A stretch of 64,000 nt of DNA from NCBI RefSeq assembly GCF_018143015.1, contig NC_054743.1:35529243-35593242 (forward strand), given 5' to 3'. The notes under the pieces were generated by a model. That model had not been told where the DNA came from. It did no database searches and saw only the letters and a program-made list of their open reading frames with translations. The position numbers and the translations under genes are program-made. Source of the DNA: Lytechinus variegatus. Taxonomy: Eukaryota; Echinodermata; Echinoidea; Temnopleuroida; Toxopneustidae. Positions 11,641 through 23,634 of the stretch are shown piece by piece. The number at the start of each line of letters is the position of its first letter. The first letter of the stretch is position 1.

Positions 11641-12036
11641 AAAGTGAACATTTTAACTGACCCACGCAATGTACAATTACTTTTCAAAAGGCTGCATTGT
11701 TACAACTTTCAACAAAATAAGGAGAGAAATATGCCTCGATCCAAAAGACCCAAGAGTTGTAGCCATTCAGGTAGGGAAACAGCGAATGAAGATGACATTC
11801 AAACAAGGGTAGAAGAAGTGCAGGAATAGACAATTGAAACGGAAGAAAAGTTCAATGACGAGCAGGGGAGCAGAGCCACGGTGAAAGAACAAGACATCAA
11901 ACTAGACAAGGTCCAAGTGGAGCGCCTCTGGCAGTCTAACCTGCATCACGCTATCCAATATAGTAGCAGTGCTGACTTTGAAAACTACTATAAAATAATT
12001 ATTCACAAAACACCATTCATACAATGATACAATACT
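11641..12036. other. Unassigned stretch within the 3.8-kb element
   Basis: A short open frame from 11730 (MPRSKRPKSCSHSG) ends after 32 codons, followed by lysine/glutamate-rich out-of-frame remnants. It could be a decayed transposon reading frame; nothing recognisable. Confidence 0.3.
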
Positions 12037-12449
12037 ACGTTCATTGACAATAAATGACATTTGACCTTTATCATGTGACCTAAGACTTCAGTTGTCAGTG
12101 ATACTTGATTACCCTATATCCACATTTTATAAACTGTATCTAAACTTTGAAAGTTATGACAGCAATATAGTATTAATCTCCAAAATGGCCAAAGTTCAAT
12201 AACCTTAAATGACCTTTGACTTTGGTCATGTGACCTGAAACTGGCATGAGATGTTCGGTGATACTTGACTACTCTAATATCCAAGTGGATGAATCATATC
12301 CATAAGCTTTCAAAGTTATGATGGTAATTCCACAAATACCCCCAACATGGCCAAAGTTCGTTGACCTTAAATGACCTTTGACCTTCGTCGTGTGACCTGA
12401 AACTCTCACAGGATGTTCAGTAATACTTGATTACTCTTATATCCAAGTT

Positions 12450-13089
12450 CAACAAATTTGCTACAGAGCAAAGAATCATAATGGATAATTCTGAAATCGA
12501 GAGAGTAGATCATTATATCTACCTTGGGCAACATGTCAGAATGGATCATGAACAACTGGAAGAAGTTAAAAGGAGGACAAGAGCTGGATGGATCGCTTTT
12601 GGGAATTTCAATGACATTATGAAGAGCAATATGCCAATTTGCCTTAAAAGAAAAGTCTTTAATCAATGTGTTATACCGGCAATGACCTATGGTTCCGAAA
12701 CCTGGTCTGTAACAAAGAAAATGGAACAGAAATTAAAAACCACTCAACACAGTATGGAACGTATAATGCTAGGGATATCAAAACGCGATAGGAAAACCAT
12801 ACAATGGATTAGGAACCAGACTAAAGTAATAGACATAATCAAAGCAATTAAATCAATGAAATGGAGATGGGCTGGCCACCTTGCAAGATCACATGATAAT
12901 AGGTGGACCAAACGCATCACAGAATGGAGACCATGGCTAGGATCACGAAATCGGGGTAGACAGAAATTGAGATGGAGTGACGAGCTCACAAAATTCATTG
13001 GTATAAATTGGATTGCGTCAGCACAAGACAAGCACCTTTGGCACCAACTTGAGGAGGCCTTCGCCCTGCAGTGGGCTGAACATGGCTGA
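12450..13089 (+). pseudogene. C-terminal part of an RTE reverse transcriptase
   Basis: About 212 residues from NKFATEQRII to AFALQWAEHG, corresponding to the region after the catalytic FADD motif. It carries the RTE C-terminal signatures PAMTYGSETWS, TTQHSMERIMLGIS and MKWRWAGHLAR. The catalytic palm is absent, so it cannot act as an enzyme. The upstream codons from 12427 belong to the host tandem repeat, not to the LINE. Confidence 0.85.
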
Positions 13090-13102
13090 TATGATGATGA
13101 TG
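12450..13102 (+). mobile_element. RTE-clade LINE 3' fragment with 11-bp target-site duplication
   Basis: Starts within the codons for FNKFATEQ and runs to the stop at 13089 and a (GAT)n tail. The duplication ATATCCAAGTT is at 12439-12449 and 13103-13113, part of the tandem repeat it interrupted. The reading frame is intact to its natural stop. At least three single-base differences from the longer copy were noticed, including an N-to-S change and the base deleted there, so both insertions are recent. Confidence 0.9.
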
Positions 13103-14046
13103 ATATCCAAGTTTTATGAATCAGATCTATAAACTTTCTAAGTTATGATGGTAATTCAACAGATCACCCTAACATCACTAAAGTTCATTGACCTTTAACC
13201 TTGGACATGTGACCTGAAATTCGCACAGGATGTTTAGTGATACCTGATTACTCTTATGTTCAAGTTTCATGAATCAGATTCATAAACGTTCAAAGTTATA
13301 ATGTTAATTTAACAAATACCCCAATTAGCCAAAGTCCATTGACCCTAATTGACCTTTGACCTTAGTCATGTGACTTGAAACTCAAGCAGGATGTTTATAT
13401 ATTCTTTAATAACCTTATGTCCATGTTTCATAAACTAGGTTCATATATTTTCTAAGTTATGATGACATTTCAAAAATTGAACCGTAGGTTAAGATTTTGA
13501 TGTTGATTCCCTCAGTAAACATGGTCTAAGTTCATTGACCGCAAATGACCTCTGACCTTGGTCTTGTGACCTGAAACTCAAGAAGGATGTTCAGTAATGC
13601 TTGATAAACCTTATGGTCAAGTTTTATGAACTAGGTCCATATACTTTCTAAGTTATGATGCCATTTAATTTCAAAAACTTAACCTTCGGTGTTGACGCCA
13701 CCGCCGCCGGAATCCATCTTTGAGTGCCCAAAATGTGCATATCTCGTCCCTTGGTCGTATGAAACTCTTATCACTCGTAACAAAATCTTGATAACTCGTT
13801 CATAGCTCGCTTTAAGTCGTATAAAGGTCACCGCAACTCATACTAAGCTCGGCCTGACTCGTTTCGCGCTCGGTTCACTCGTACAGCGAGCGTAGTGAAC
13901 TCGATGTTGAGTCTTTTGTCACTGAAGCAAATTCCAGGAAAAAATGTAAATTTCACGCGAGCTTGTGCGAGCTATGGCGAGTTAGAGCTCGCGCAGCTCG
14001 CGTATGACTCGCAACTCCAACTCGCCAAAGTGGAAACCTTGCTTTA

Positions 14047-15100
14047 GGAAATTCATCAACAGCAATGAAAATCTGATTTACCGAGAGAAAGGATCACCAG
14101 TTGCTCGCAACGGAATGGGAAGGATGATCTTGGGGGCCCATCCATGAACTCACATCATTCTGTGATTTATTTTCCGTTTTAAAATGGAAAGATCTCTATT
14201 TCAGACGGCGCCGGATGTGTGAATTATTAAAATGTGTTGGCTGTATTGCTCCCCCATATTTTAGTGAACGATTTATTAATTACCTAATTATGATATAAGT
14301 CGACTAGATCAATGTCCACTGCCTGAGCCACAGCCTCCCTTCAGGTAAACAGTGCTCCTCTGGCACGATGACTTTTCAGTACATCGGGACTGACCACGGA
14401 GTAGAATAATCTTAGGAAAGATCATCGCCAGACAATGTCCCTCAACTCATCCCATGCCTCTTTTAACGAATGAAAAAATCATAAGCCTTGCAATGCAAGA
14501 GGTGCAACATATTATAGTAGTTGATAGATTTATATTCTAATTTAAAACAACATTATAATCTCTACTTACATTATTTCTTAATCAATTGAACAATACTCTG
14601 TTACCAGTCATCCTCCCTTTTACTGTTAAATCGTTTTTGGCGGTTTCCAATTGCCTTAACCTTTCTTTTTGTCTTAACTTCCTCGTATTTTCTCCACCTA
14701 CGTTTCTTTTAGGGACGGTACAAGACACAGTAACCTTTTCTTGTAAGTGATTGTATTTCAATGTTTATGATATCAATCTGTTTTTTAGTAATACTGTAAT
14801 ACCTGTATATGCCATTTTCATTTATTTATTCTTTCTTAATAGTGTACATAATGATTTTTGTTTATCTCGGTGTTCTCAAGGACAACAGTTTTTCAATTTG
14901 ACAAGCAGAAAAAAAGGTGTCACTAAAAATGGAAAGTCATTTGGCCCGCGTAAAATTTCAAATATTTGCTTGGACTCTCGAAGGGGGGGGCACACTTGTG
15001 CATTTACGACATAAATCACATTAAAAATATTGACTTTGACTTTCAAAAAGGAGGAGGCGAGGGCCGGAAATACACCATAGATCAATTTATTTTCATTTGG
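14047..15100. other. Non-coding stretch
   Basis: No recognisable gene. The left part looks like the right half of a palindromic repeat interrupted by the 3.8-kb element (GGATCACCAG near 14091 against CTGGTGACCC near 10197). Confidence 0.35.
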
Positions 15101-15450
15101 TCCAATACCATTTCGTCCAATCGCCAACTCGTTTACTATCATTTCGTCCAATAACCACATGGTCTAGTTGCCATTTCGTCTAATAACTAGCTGGCCTGAT
15201 AGGAATTTAGTCCATAGACCATTTGGTCTAATTAGACTTAGTGTTAACTGGGCAAAATGAATGAAAATAGAACGAGTAGTAGACCACAACTGGTTATGAG
15301 ACGAAACGGTCACTGGTGATTAGACGAAGTGATGATTGGACCAAATTATTATTGGATCAAGTGGTTGTTAGACGAAATGTTGATGGACGGACTGGCATTA
15401 GACTAAATGAATGTAGACCATGTGATGAGTGGACGAATTGGCAATTTACC
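15101..15450. repeat. Degenerate inverted array of ATTTCGTCCAATNACC-type units
   Basis: The left half has repeated CCATTTCGTCCAAT/TGGTCTAAT words about 20-25 bases apart; the right half has their complements (ATTAGACGAAATGG type), with the centre near 15240. A second locus of the same design lies at 63075-63470. Confidence 0.7.
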
Positions 15451-17705
15451 CCTGGATTCACCACTGGTCACCTGACATGATAAAAATCGCAATATCTTAA
15501 TGATATGCAATAGCGTGTTTCATCTTAAAGATTATGACCAATGTCGTGATACATTGTATACCGCACGCAACAGGGAATTAAGTGCGACTCTAAGTAAGAC
15601 TTAAGTCTTTGTGAAACCACCCCGGTGTGACAGCACCTACACGGTTCCATCATTCATTCATCATAGTGTAATTAATGTAAATAGCACTGCAACAAGTAGT
15701 ACAGTTTTCCATGTCATTATCCAAATAGGCTTAAGTCATGACCTGCGTTTATGTTAAATTAAGCAGGAGCATGTTAAGCTTTCACGTGAAGCTGGAGGCC
15801 TACCGTTGGGAAGTACCGTTTGAATTAAACCACTGATCATGATATCCTCTTAATGTACTTGATTAGATTTACGATTAAACTCTATCGTCAATATTGCAAA
15901 TTTTCATTAAATATTCAATGCCAACGTGTCCATGGTCACGGTTTCCTAGTAGATAGGAAAAATAAAAAAACAAACTATACTCATGCGTTTATTTAGAGTG
16001 TAGATATCTTTGCATAATGACATGAATGAGAGCAACCATTTTTTCTTAAATTTCATTTTAAGGAAATCATAATAGCGAACAATGCTCAACAATACTATAG
16101 CCTCAAAACACGTGAGATGTGAAAAACAACACCTATGTTGTTCAACAATGCAAATTAACAAAACGCAATAAAAAAACGAAAATGTTTAACATTATGAAAA
16201 AGAAGAAATTAAAAACTCGCAAAAAATGCAGGTTTTCAATGGAGATGTGTATTTAAGACGTTCATGATGATGAGTTTTGTGAAGTCCATTTAGTGCATAA
16301 CTGATAATAAAAAAAATGCGTAAGGATTATTTTTACGTAGAATACAAGTCATCAATTATATTACTTGACAGCGTACTTTCAAAATGACCAATATCTAAAT
16401 ACCAAATACATATAAATGAATGTTGGCATAGACCGAAAGACATTTGACCTCTATCGATAATATCAAGTTGTGGCAGTAATTACGTCGGGAATAATATCAC
16501 CCTCCCCCTTCCTCAACTCTCTCATTACATCTTTCTTTCTTCTACACTCTTTCTCCTCTTCTCTCTCTTTTTTTCTCTCTCTCTCCCTCTCTCTGACTCT
16601 CTTCCACCCCCATCTCACTATCTCCCACTTTAAAAAAATGAAGTGCACGGGGACTTACGGGAAATCCCCCTCTTTAGTTCTTTTGTTTATCTATCTTTAT
16701 TTCCATCTTTATCTTAAACACTATTCCCAACAATATTTGTTCTAAACCTCTTCCGAGCGATTTTCCTCATTCGATTTATTCATATCACTTTGCTGTATCA
16801 GTTTTGCTTATTCTCTTTTTATTTCCATCTCTGAGCGCTTTCATGATGCTCTCAATGATCTATGGCTTGTATAATTGTCCAATCTCAAATATAAAAGGCT
16901 AATATTGATTCACCCTTTCGATTTGGCTTTGCTTTGAAATCAATCTTACTTGAGTATGTCAATAAAAAAGTAATGAAGCAGTCTATACTATAGACATTCC
17001 ATTTGCAAACATTATTTAATGAAACTTTGCTGAAGAGCATTATCATCATTGCTATATACGAAACAACATGAATAAATTAACCAAACGGCAATAAACCAAT
17101 TTGATTTAAATCATTAATATTGTTTCAAACATTTACATTATTGAAAGACAGACATTAGCGTAAACGAATCCTTTGTTCGTAATGCTATTACTGTCAGGAA
17201 ATAGGCTTGTTATATCTATCATTTTCACATTGCTAGATTTTCAGCCCAATGGCCAGTCACGGGCTACAGGTTTACCAATAAACTTGACACCTTAAAACTA
17301 TCAGCAAAACGTGTAAATTAGATGGATGGGTGGATAATGATATAGCCAAAAGTATTGATGAAATTTTTAGAATTGTTTTACTTAATTGATTGATATTTTA
17401 TCGTACTATATATATATATAAAACCCTACTATTTGAAGGTGGCATTTACATCTTAATGGTTCGATTACATTCTGACGTTGGCCACATCCAAATCAAACAA
17501 AATGCTTGAAATGTCACGTCTAAAAAAACACTTTCTGTGGTAAGAAAACGAATCCTCTCAATCACGTATCTATTAGCGTGAGGTCTTGATCAAATAGCCA
17601 ACAGTCCAGAGGATCACATTCAATTATTACTCATTAACAAGCTCGGAACCAGAGGGGGATGGAGAGGGGGAGTGATGTTACCAGCTTTTCTCTATTGTTA
17701 AAATC
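15451..17705. other. AT-rich DNA with a CT microsatellite
   Basis: Contains a (CT)n/TTTCTCTC tract at 16520-16605 and an (AT)n run near 17405. No gene signature found. Confidence 0.45.
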
Positions 17706-17824
17706 CAGTGGCGTATATAATGAATTTTAAAAAAAACTGAGGGGGCCATGTAAGGCTCGGGTTAAAACATAGAGAGCAAAAGCTCTAAAAAGTCGCGAGA
17801 TAAGTCAAAAATTTGCCTCTCTTA

Positions 17825-17995
17825 CACTCTAAAAAACGAAGAGCTAATTTAGCTCTTAAAGAGCGTGTATAGTAACTGCACTTCGAAGTGCTGATTTGTC
17901 TAGTTCAAATTTCAACCAGAAAAATCAGCACTCTGAAGTGCAGTCACTATAAACGCTCTTTAAGAGCTAAATTAGCTCTTCGTTTTTTTAGAGTG
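17825..17995. mobile_element. 171-bp near-perfect hairpin MITE with TA duplication
   Basis: The two arms, starting CACTCTAAAAAACGAAGAGC and ending in its complement, pair over some 70 bases each, including AGCTAATTTAGCTCTTAAAG and GCACTTCGAAGTGCTGAT-like segments. TA flanks at 17823-17824 and 17996-17997. Confidence 0.85.
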
Positions 17996-18164
17996 TACTA
18001 CGAAAGCGAATTTTGTGATAAATTTCGACAATTACATTTAGAAAGTAATAAGATCACCCTTTTTCCCTCTTTTCATTTTTGTTTCTTGGTGGAACTTTTG
18101 GGGGTACATAATGGTTGCCCCCCAAAAATTTACGTCAAGAATGTACGTAATCGCTATCTACTCC

Positions 18165-18370
18165 GTCCCGTATTCTGAACTCGGGTTTGACGTAGACCAT
18201 GGTCCAACTCTGTGTTCAATTGAAGGCAAAACATGTCAAAATTTGTTCACATGGTATGTTTTTGAACATGTTTACTGTATTCTTTCATATTTCTTAATGG
18301 CGAAAACCATTATCTTATTTGTCCTTCCCAGACAGTTAAGAATAATTTGGGAGTCATATGAGCTAATTAA
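18165..18370 (+). mobile_element. Truncated TGGCCCG-type MITE (family C)
   Basis: Starts CCCGTATTCTGAACTCGGG and follows the family through AGACCATGGTCCAACTCTGT and TTTACTGTATTCTTTC. The right end is missing. Confidence 0.6.
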
Positions 18371-18474
18371 GTCGTCTCTCCCCCTATCAAAAATCCTGGC
18401 ACCGCCCCTGGTGTTTGAGCAGGGTCGGATCCAGCACTCGGGGGTTTCATCGACTCACCATGATGAAATTTATT

Positions 18475-18530
18475 AAACTTTTTATAAGTCGACTTGGCAA
18501 GATAATACATCTCGCCATGTCGACGCAAAA
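18475..18530. repeat. GTCGAC/TCTCGCCATGTCGAC imperfect palindrome
   Basis: AAGTCGACTTGGCAAGATAA faces ATCTCGCCATGTCGAC. The same motif recurs at 19285-19432 and 41735-42000. Confidence 0.65.
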
Positions 18531-18604
18531 TTAACATTTTTAACGAGTTTTCGCACAGCGACGCGGAAGGAATCCTACATCACAGCAAATTCATGCAAGT
18601 CAGA

Positions 18605-18790
18605 TCACAATGAAGTCTTTGTCGATAGTCGGTGAATCGGAAAAGCAGATTCACCCGACGTTTCAGAAATGACAAAAAAAAATCGCAAATGTGTCGTTTT
18701 TCCGACGAAACTATACTGTTTCGATTCACCGACCGTCGACAAAGTCTTCATTGTCATGAAGGGCTTTTGACAATAGATCTTCTACGTTCC
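18605..18790. mobile_element. Inverted-repeat segment with AGTCTTTGTCGA arms
   Basis: GAAGTCTTTGTCGATAGTCG at the left pairs with CGACCGTCGACAAAGTCTTC at the right; the right flank continues in sequence shared with 40965-41060, so this is a recurring element. Confidence 0.6.
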
Positions 18791-18879
18791 AGAAAACGTC
18801 TGCACAGTGATTGCGAAAACTCTCTACGCTGTAAAAAGAAAACGCTATTCAAATTTCTAAGCACGTTGTTTAAGCCCGC

Positions 18880-19100
18880 TGGTGTTAAAACTGACACCAA
18901 TTGGTGTTAATAGAGGACCACACCCTGAGGTGTTAAAGTTACACCCTAAAGATTGAACATAACACCAAAGAGTGTACATGTAACAACCAAAGGTGTTGTA
19001 ATAACACCTATAGGTGTAAAACTAACACCAACAGTTTAACACCTGTGTAAAATAACTGGTGTGGTCATCTATGTACACCGGTTAACACCACAATTTTTGC
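18880..19100. mobile_element. GGTGTTAA-rich MITE (family D), inverted copy
   Basis: TGGTGTTAAAACTGACACCA, TAGAGGACCACACC and ACACCTATAGGTGTAAAACT match the reverse of 34016-34253. It is embedded in a second palindromic element (CTGTAAAAAG near 18830, CTTGTTAGAGTGACAG near 19210). Confidence 0.7.
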
Positions 19101-19284
19101 TGTTCGTCACTCTAACAACTACTGTTGAAATTTTTTGAACAAGACAGTGTTTACAGGTTTTTAAACAATTCATTTAAAAAGGTATAAACGATTACAAAAA
19201 GTTTAAACAACTTGTTAGAGTGACAGGCTTATACAACGTGCTATTTTTTGTGTGACGTAACTAGTCATGACGAAAAAAAAATCT

Positions 19285-19432
19285 TATGATTCGACATGGC
19301 AAGATGATTTATCTCACCATTTTGACACAATAAGTCGATTTGGAAAAATAACATTTCTTGCCATGTTGATATGCTAATACTAGTAAATCGAAATGGTAAG
19401 ATAATAAATATTTCGCTATCTCAAGTAGAAAG
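19285..19432. repeat. Array of CGACATGGCAAGAT-type palindromes
   Basis: Three degenerate palindromes of the form TCGACATGGCAAGAT then ATCTCACCATTTTGAC follow each other. Same family as 18475-18530 and 41735-42000. Confidence 0.6.
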
Positions 19433-20267
19433 CACTGGTAGGCCCTGGATCTTGCAATGAACCAGGCAGGGATGAAATTGACCTTCCGGTGTGGTTTTCA
19501 TATTCACCCGAAATCCTTTAAGTTCTTTAACCCTCTCCTAATGATCACTGAATTCATGTTTCGTTGCATTCAATCAATACATGACGTCATGGAGCAGAAT
19601 ACCGCGACTGATCGTTCGTTTCACGTATCCCTGACAACGCTCTCATCATAATTGATTCCTATTCCTAATTCCTTGCTGTTTGACATAAAAATCATCGGAG
19701 CATTCCTCATCCATCTTTAGCTACAATTTTATTCGAAAATTAGACAGCCATCCCAACTTTTATCAATTCAAGCCCCGATTTTTTTTTCTACATATTACTT
19801 CCCCCGTATAATATTAATAAATTCTCTTATGCATGAAGCTTCAACTGATGTACTGCATTTACAAAGGACTTTTGTAAAGGGATTAGTTTTAAGTAAGCAT
19901 TGATTATTTTCTTAAACCGCTTACAGTCCGTAATTTCATTACGCACACCCTTGATCTCATAATACAAAAATAATTCTTTGCTCTTGCTGTATTGACTCTT
20001 GAGTGATAACTTCTCTATTACATTCATTTTAATCAAAATGTATTTCTAAAATGAATTCAAGGAATCTAAAAAAAAACATCTACCTTACACCAGTATTAGC
20101 AGGAACGTAATGATAACAACTTGCACTTTAATGGATAATAGATAATGGCGAAGTTATAACGTGGAAAGTAAAAAATAATATTGAATTATCTTTTCCTTCA
20201 AGTCAAATTATTCTAAGTTATTAAATGGAAATGTGTTTTGTATATACATTGTAGAATATGTTTCAAT
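19433..20267. other. Non-coding stretch
   Basis: No gene or repeat recognised; AT-rich with short frames only. Confidence 0.35.
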
Positions 20268-20533
20268 CAGGGGTGGATCCAGGTTTTCCCCAAAGGGGGA
20301 AGCACATTTTTTTCGAGGACAAAATTCGACAAGCAAAAAAAAATTTTAACAAAATTGAGGAGATTTCGTCCCAGAAAAATGTAACAAGCAAGAAAAAAAA
20401 TCACCCTTATTTTCAAAAGTAGGGGGAGGCACACTCCTGTTTCAACGGCATATTTACATCACAAATTTTAATTTTGCTTCTCAAAAGGGGAGGGGGCACA
20501 GGCCGGCTAGGCCCTTTCCTAGATCCGTCAGTG
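20268..20533. mobile_element. 266-bp hAT-like MITE
   Basis: Ends CAGGGGTGGATCCAGG and AGATCCGTCAGTG; flanked by GTTTCAAT (20260-20267) and GTTTTAAT (20534-20541), an 8-bp duplication with one mismatch. CAG-type ends and 8-bp duplications are typical of hAT elements. Confidence 0.78.
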
Positions 20534-20541
20534 GTTTTAAT

Positions 20542-21640
20542 ATATTATGAACTTGAAAAGATTGAAAACGAGTAAAGTTTTATATAATTATAAATTTCAT
20601 TCTTCTGTTCCATTTCACTTCCGTATTTTTTCAAATCATTTCTTTTGATGCCGTCCGCGGTTTTCCTGTTGGCCTATGTGCCCATTCGCGCCTAAAATTT
20701 GACCTAAAGGAAGGATGTATTTTCTGAGCCATCCTTTGAATAAAGTCGCTTTTCATGATTTCTTGACCAATATTTACTATCATCATCATTGAAACTATTA
20801 CTAAGATTATTCGCTACTGATATTTGTTGCCATGGTAACTTTGTGATTTTATTTTTTATAGCAGCAGCAGAAATCCAATAACCTGTCTGAATATTCATAT
20901 TCATTTTGCAAACCTTTTTTTTTATCAGCTCAATATATCTTTGCAGGTTAAAAAGCATGTTAGAGCGCAAGCATTTCTGAAAATTCTGCCAAACGTAGAC
21001 AATAAAATCTACGATTCATTTCCCTTTCACAAATATATATCTAACAACTAACTTGTTGATTATGAATAAATGAATGAATAAATAACCAACTAAATGAATA
21101 AATAAATAAATAATTTCATAATACGTCAACACATCTAATATCTAGCAAGAAATCTAAAACTCTTTCAATTTTTTGAGGGGTTATATTTTCTTGAATGTCA
21201 AACTTAGTTAAGACACTCCGAAATGCCAAGAGGCAAAATGTCTTTTCTGTTATAGGTTTTGACTAGAAAGATTAAGGGGGGGGGGCACTTTTGGTAACCG
21301 ATTTTTGAAAAAAGATTACTCGCGTAATTTTTATGCCTCTAATAGAATCTGTGCCTTAAATAAGAGACTAGAAATAACATTGGAAAGGAAACTTAATAAT
21401 TCAAAATATTTTCAACCGGACATGTGAATTTCCTTAAGGATACCATCTGCAGGCTTCAATACCGGCAGATGTTTTAAAAAGACACGACCAGATATATTGA
21501 TCACTTTGAACTTTTTATTTGACAAACCGCTAAGCTTGAACAGTAAATTGATTAATATTAGACGAATGCGCACAGTTCAGCTTTTATTCAAAAACCAAAA
21601 TTATCAAACTAGAAAATCCTTAAACGTCCTTGCTGTGGCT
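20542..21640. other. Non-coding stretch
   Basis: Contains an (AATA)n tract near 21064-21112 and a G run near 21279. No coding signal. Confidence 0.4.
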
Positions 21641-22447
21641 GGAAAGAACACAGATTCACAAAGTGTGATCACAGTGTGTTCACATGGCGGACTATGTGAA
21701 AATACTATTGTTCACACTGGTCAAATGCTCAAACTCAACAGTGTGAAGATATTTTCACACTGTGGACACCTTGACAGTGTGGCTGTTCACAGACGGTGTG
21801 CACATGGTCCACTATATCATGCTGTACACTCGTTCGACTATATATGTGAATATGCGATTCACACTGTTGAAATGCTCAAACTCAACAGTGTGAGGATTTT
21901 TTTCATACTGTGGACACCTTGACAGTGTGACTGTTCACAGACGGTGTGCACATGGTCCACTATATTTGTGAATATGTGATATACACTGTTGAAAAGCTGA
22001 AATTCAACAGTGTGAAGATATTATCACACTGTGGACACTTTGACAGTGTGACTGTTCACAGCGTGTTCACATGGCTGACTATGTGAATGTGTGATTCACA
22101 CTGTTGACATGCTCAAAATTAACAGTGTGAAGGTGATTTCACATTGCGTTCCACACTGTGAACACACTGTGGCACACACCGTGGGACACTATGTTCTGTC
22201 CAATAGGGATAAGTGTATGGAATGAATGTGTGTTGAAATGCTCAAATTTAACAGTGTGAAGGGTATACATTGTGTTCCACACTGTGAACACACTGTGGCC
22301 CACACTGTGGCCCACACTGTGGGACACTGTGTTCTGTCCAATAGTGATAAGTGTATGGAGTGAATGTGTGTTGAAATGCTCAAATTTAACAGTGTGAATG
22401 TGATTTCACATTCTGTTCCACACTGTGAACACACTGTGTCCTTTCAA
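21641..22447. repeat. CACAGTGTG-rich repeat with inverted ends
   Basis: Dozens of CACACTGT/ACAGTGTG words in units of about 160-200 bases (AATGCTCAAACTCAACAGTG, CACTGTGGACACCTTGACAG). The left end GAAAGAACACAG and right end CTGTGTCCTTTC are inverted, so the whole may be one transposon with expanded subterminal repeats. Confidence 0.7.
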
Positions 22448-23634
22448 GTAGGTGTTGCCGAAAGAGTTGCAATCAAATGCAATTAAAAAAAGCATACGTC
22501 ATTTCATTTTCGACCAATCCGAATTGCGCTTGAATTTTGACTTGAATTCATAAAAAGAAAATAACTAAAATCGAATAAAATATTGTTTTCAGCTTATTAA
22601 ACCACAGATTATCACTGAAATATTTGTTAGTCAAAGAAATGCCTACTTGTAAGTATAGGGTCCCGGTCCCAACGCGTCAAGCTGCATTTTAGCGTATAAC
22701 TGAAAAATCAAAATGCAAGTCAGAAATGCCTGATTGGGTCAACACCAACTTTCGTTTGATTCAGTCCGTTGAGTTACTAATAACCTTCAAAAAACATTGC
22801 CCACGTGGTCCAAGTACCCATCAGAAAATAAGGAGTTAAAATATTTTTTCTGTGCTTTTTTTTAGATTAAAATCTAATTTAAAAAATGTTCTATTTTTGA
22901 ATGGAACTTTCTCGGCAATAGATAGTAGGTCAAACTGTATGCTTGCATGTCAACCCCGATAACCATTCCTGTAGAAAAGGAGAAAAACATAGTTTGTGAT
23001 AAAAAAAGGAGACAAAAACAAACAAAAAACCTGCCTTGTAGCATGTCAACCCCGATAGAAAGTATTTCAAACTGTCCGCTTGCGTGTTAATCCTGATAAT
23101 GTATTCTTGTACGGAGAAAAATGTGCAATTTTGGAATACGAGGAAAAGAAAATTATCTGGAAGCATGCAAACCCGATAAAACATTCTTGAGAAAAAAAGT
23201 TTGCATTTATCAAGAAAGAGAGACAGAGAGAAAAATGTATATTTGCTCTTTAGATTTGCAAGAAAGATGATGTCCATGATGTTTGAGTAAATATTCAAAA
23301 TGAATATATACATCTGGACGGCTAACATCGGATAATGTAAAATTGTATGTTCTGGATTTTTTTGGGGGGATTTCGTCTTGATTTTGAAAGGTTTTCCAAT
23401 TTTCCAAAGTATGCCAGCATTGACATCGTAGCCTCTTTGAAGAGAAAATTCAAACACCTCACATCTATATTCAGATGTTGTAGTTGTAAAGAGTGTCCCA
23501 TAAAAATATGTTAATGGCACTTTTTATTGGTATGATATTAAAGTTACAATATTATATTATTTGTATCGTTCATAAATTTTGTTCATGTTTTATTAAAGAT
23601 ATTTGTCAATTTTCCTAAATCTCATTCTTTTCAT
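22448..23634. other. Non-coding stretch with short repeats
   Basis: CATGTCAACCCCGATA-type words recur at about 22947, 23043 and 23163, a degenerate tandem repeat of about 100 bases. Otherwise nothing recognised. Confidence 0.4.

Larger units (their letters stand above)
12037..13700 (+). repeat. Tandem array of ~160-bp units carrying DR1 nuclear-receptor motifs
   Basis: About eight degenerate units, interrupted by the RTE insertion. Each unit has a block like ATGACCTTTGACCTTGGTC followed by TGTGACCTGAAACTC, GATGTTCAGTGATACTTGAT and TTTCTAAGTTATGATG. Exact TGACCTTTGACCT (reverse AGGTCAAAGGTCA, a DR1) occurs at 12372-12384 and 13350-13362, with one-base variants at 12210-12222 and 13546-13558. 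Whether any site is bound is unknown. Confidence 0.75.
10213..14043. mobile_element. 3.8-kb DNA transposon with TTA duplication (PIF/Harbinger-like ends)
   Basis: The ends read AGCAGGGTTTCCACTTTGGC on the left and its near-perfect reverse complement on the right, each next to TTA (10210-10212, 14044-14046). Next to each terminus lie many short AACTCG/CGAGTT motifs (to about 10720 and from about 13735). No transposase is seen. The interior holds a copy of the 1006-1823 family, the DR1-rich array and an RTE fragment. A 3-bp TTA duplication suits PIF/Harbinger elements; the superfamily is inferred. Confidence 0.65.

Noticed and set aside
17706..18412. hAT-like element from CAGTGGCGTATA to ACCGCCCCTG
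   Set aside because: Ends look right but the flanking 8 bases (TTAAAATC versus GTGTTTGA) do not match.
22930..23520. 196-codon frame on the minus strand
   Set aside because: No domain, no splice partners, AT-rich codon use with degenerate repeats beneath.
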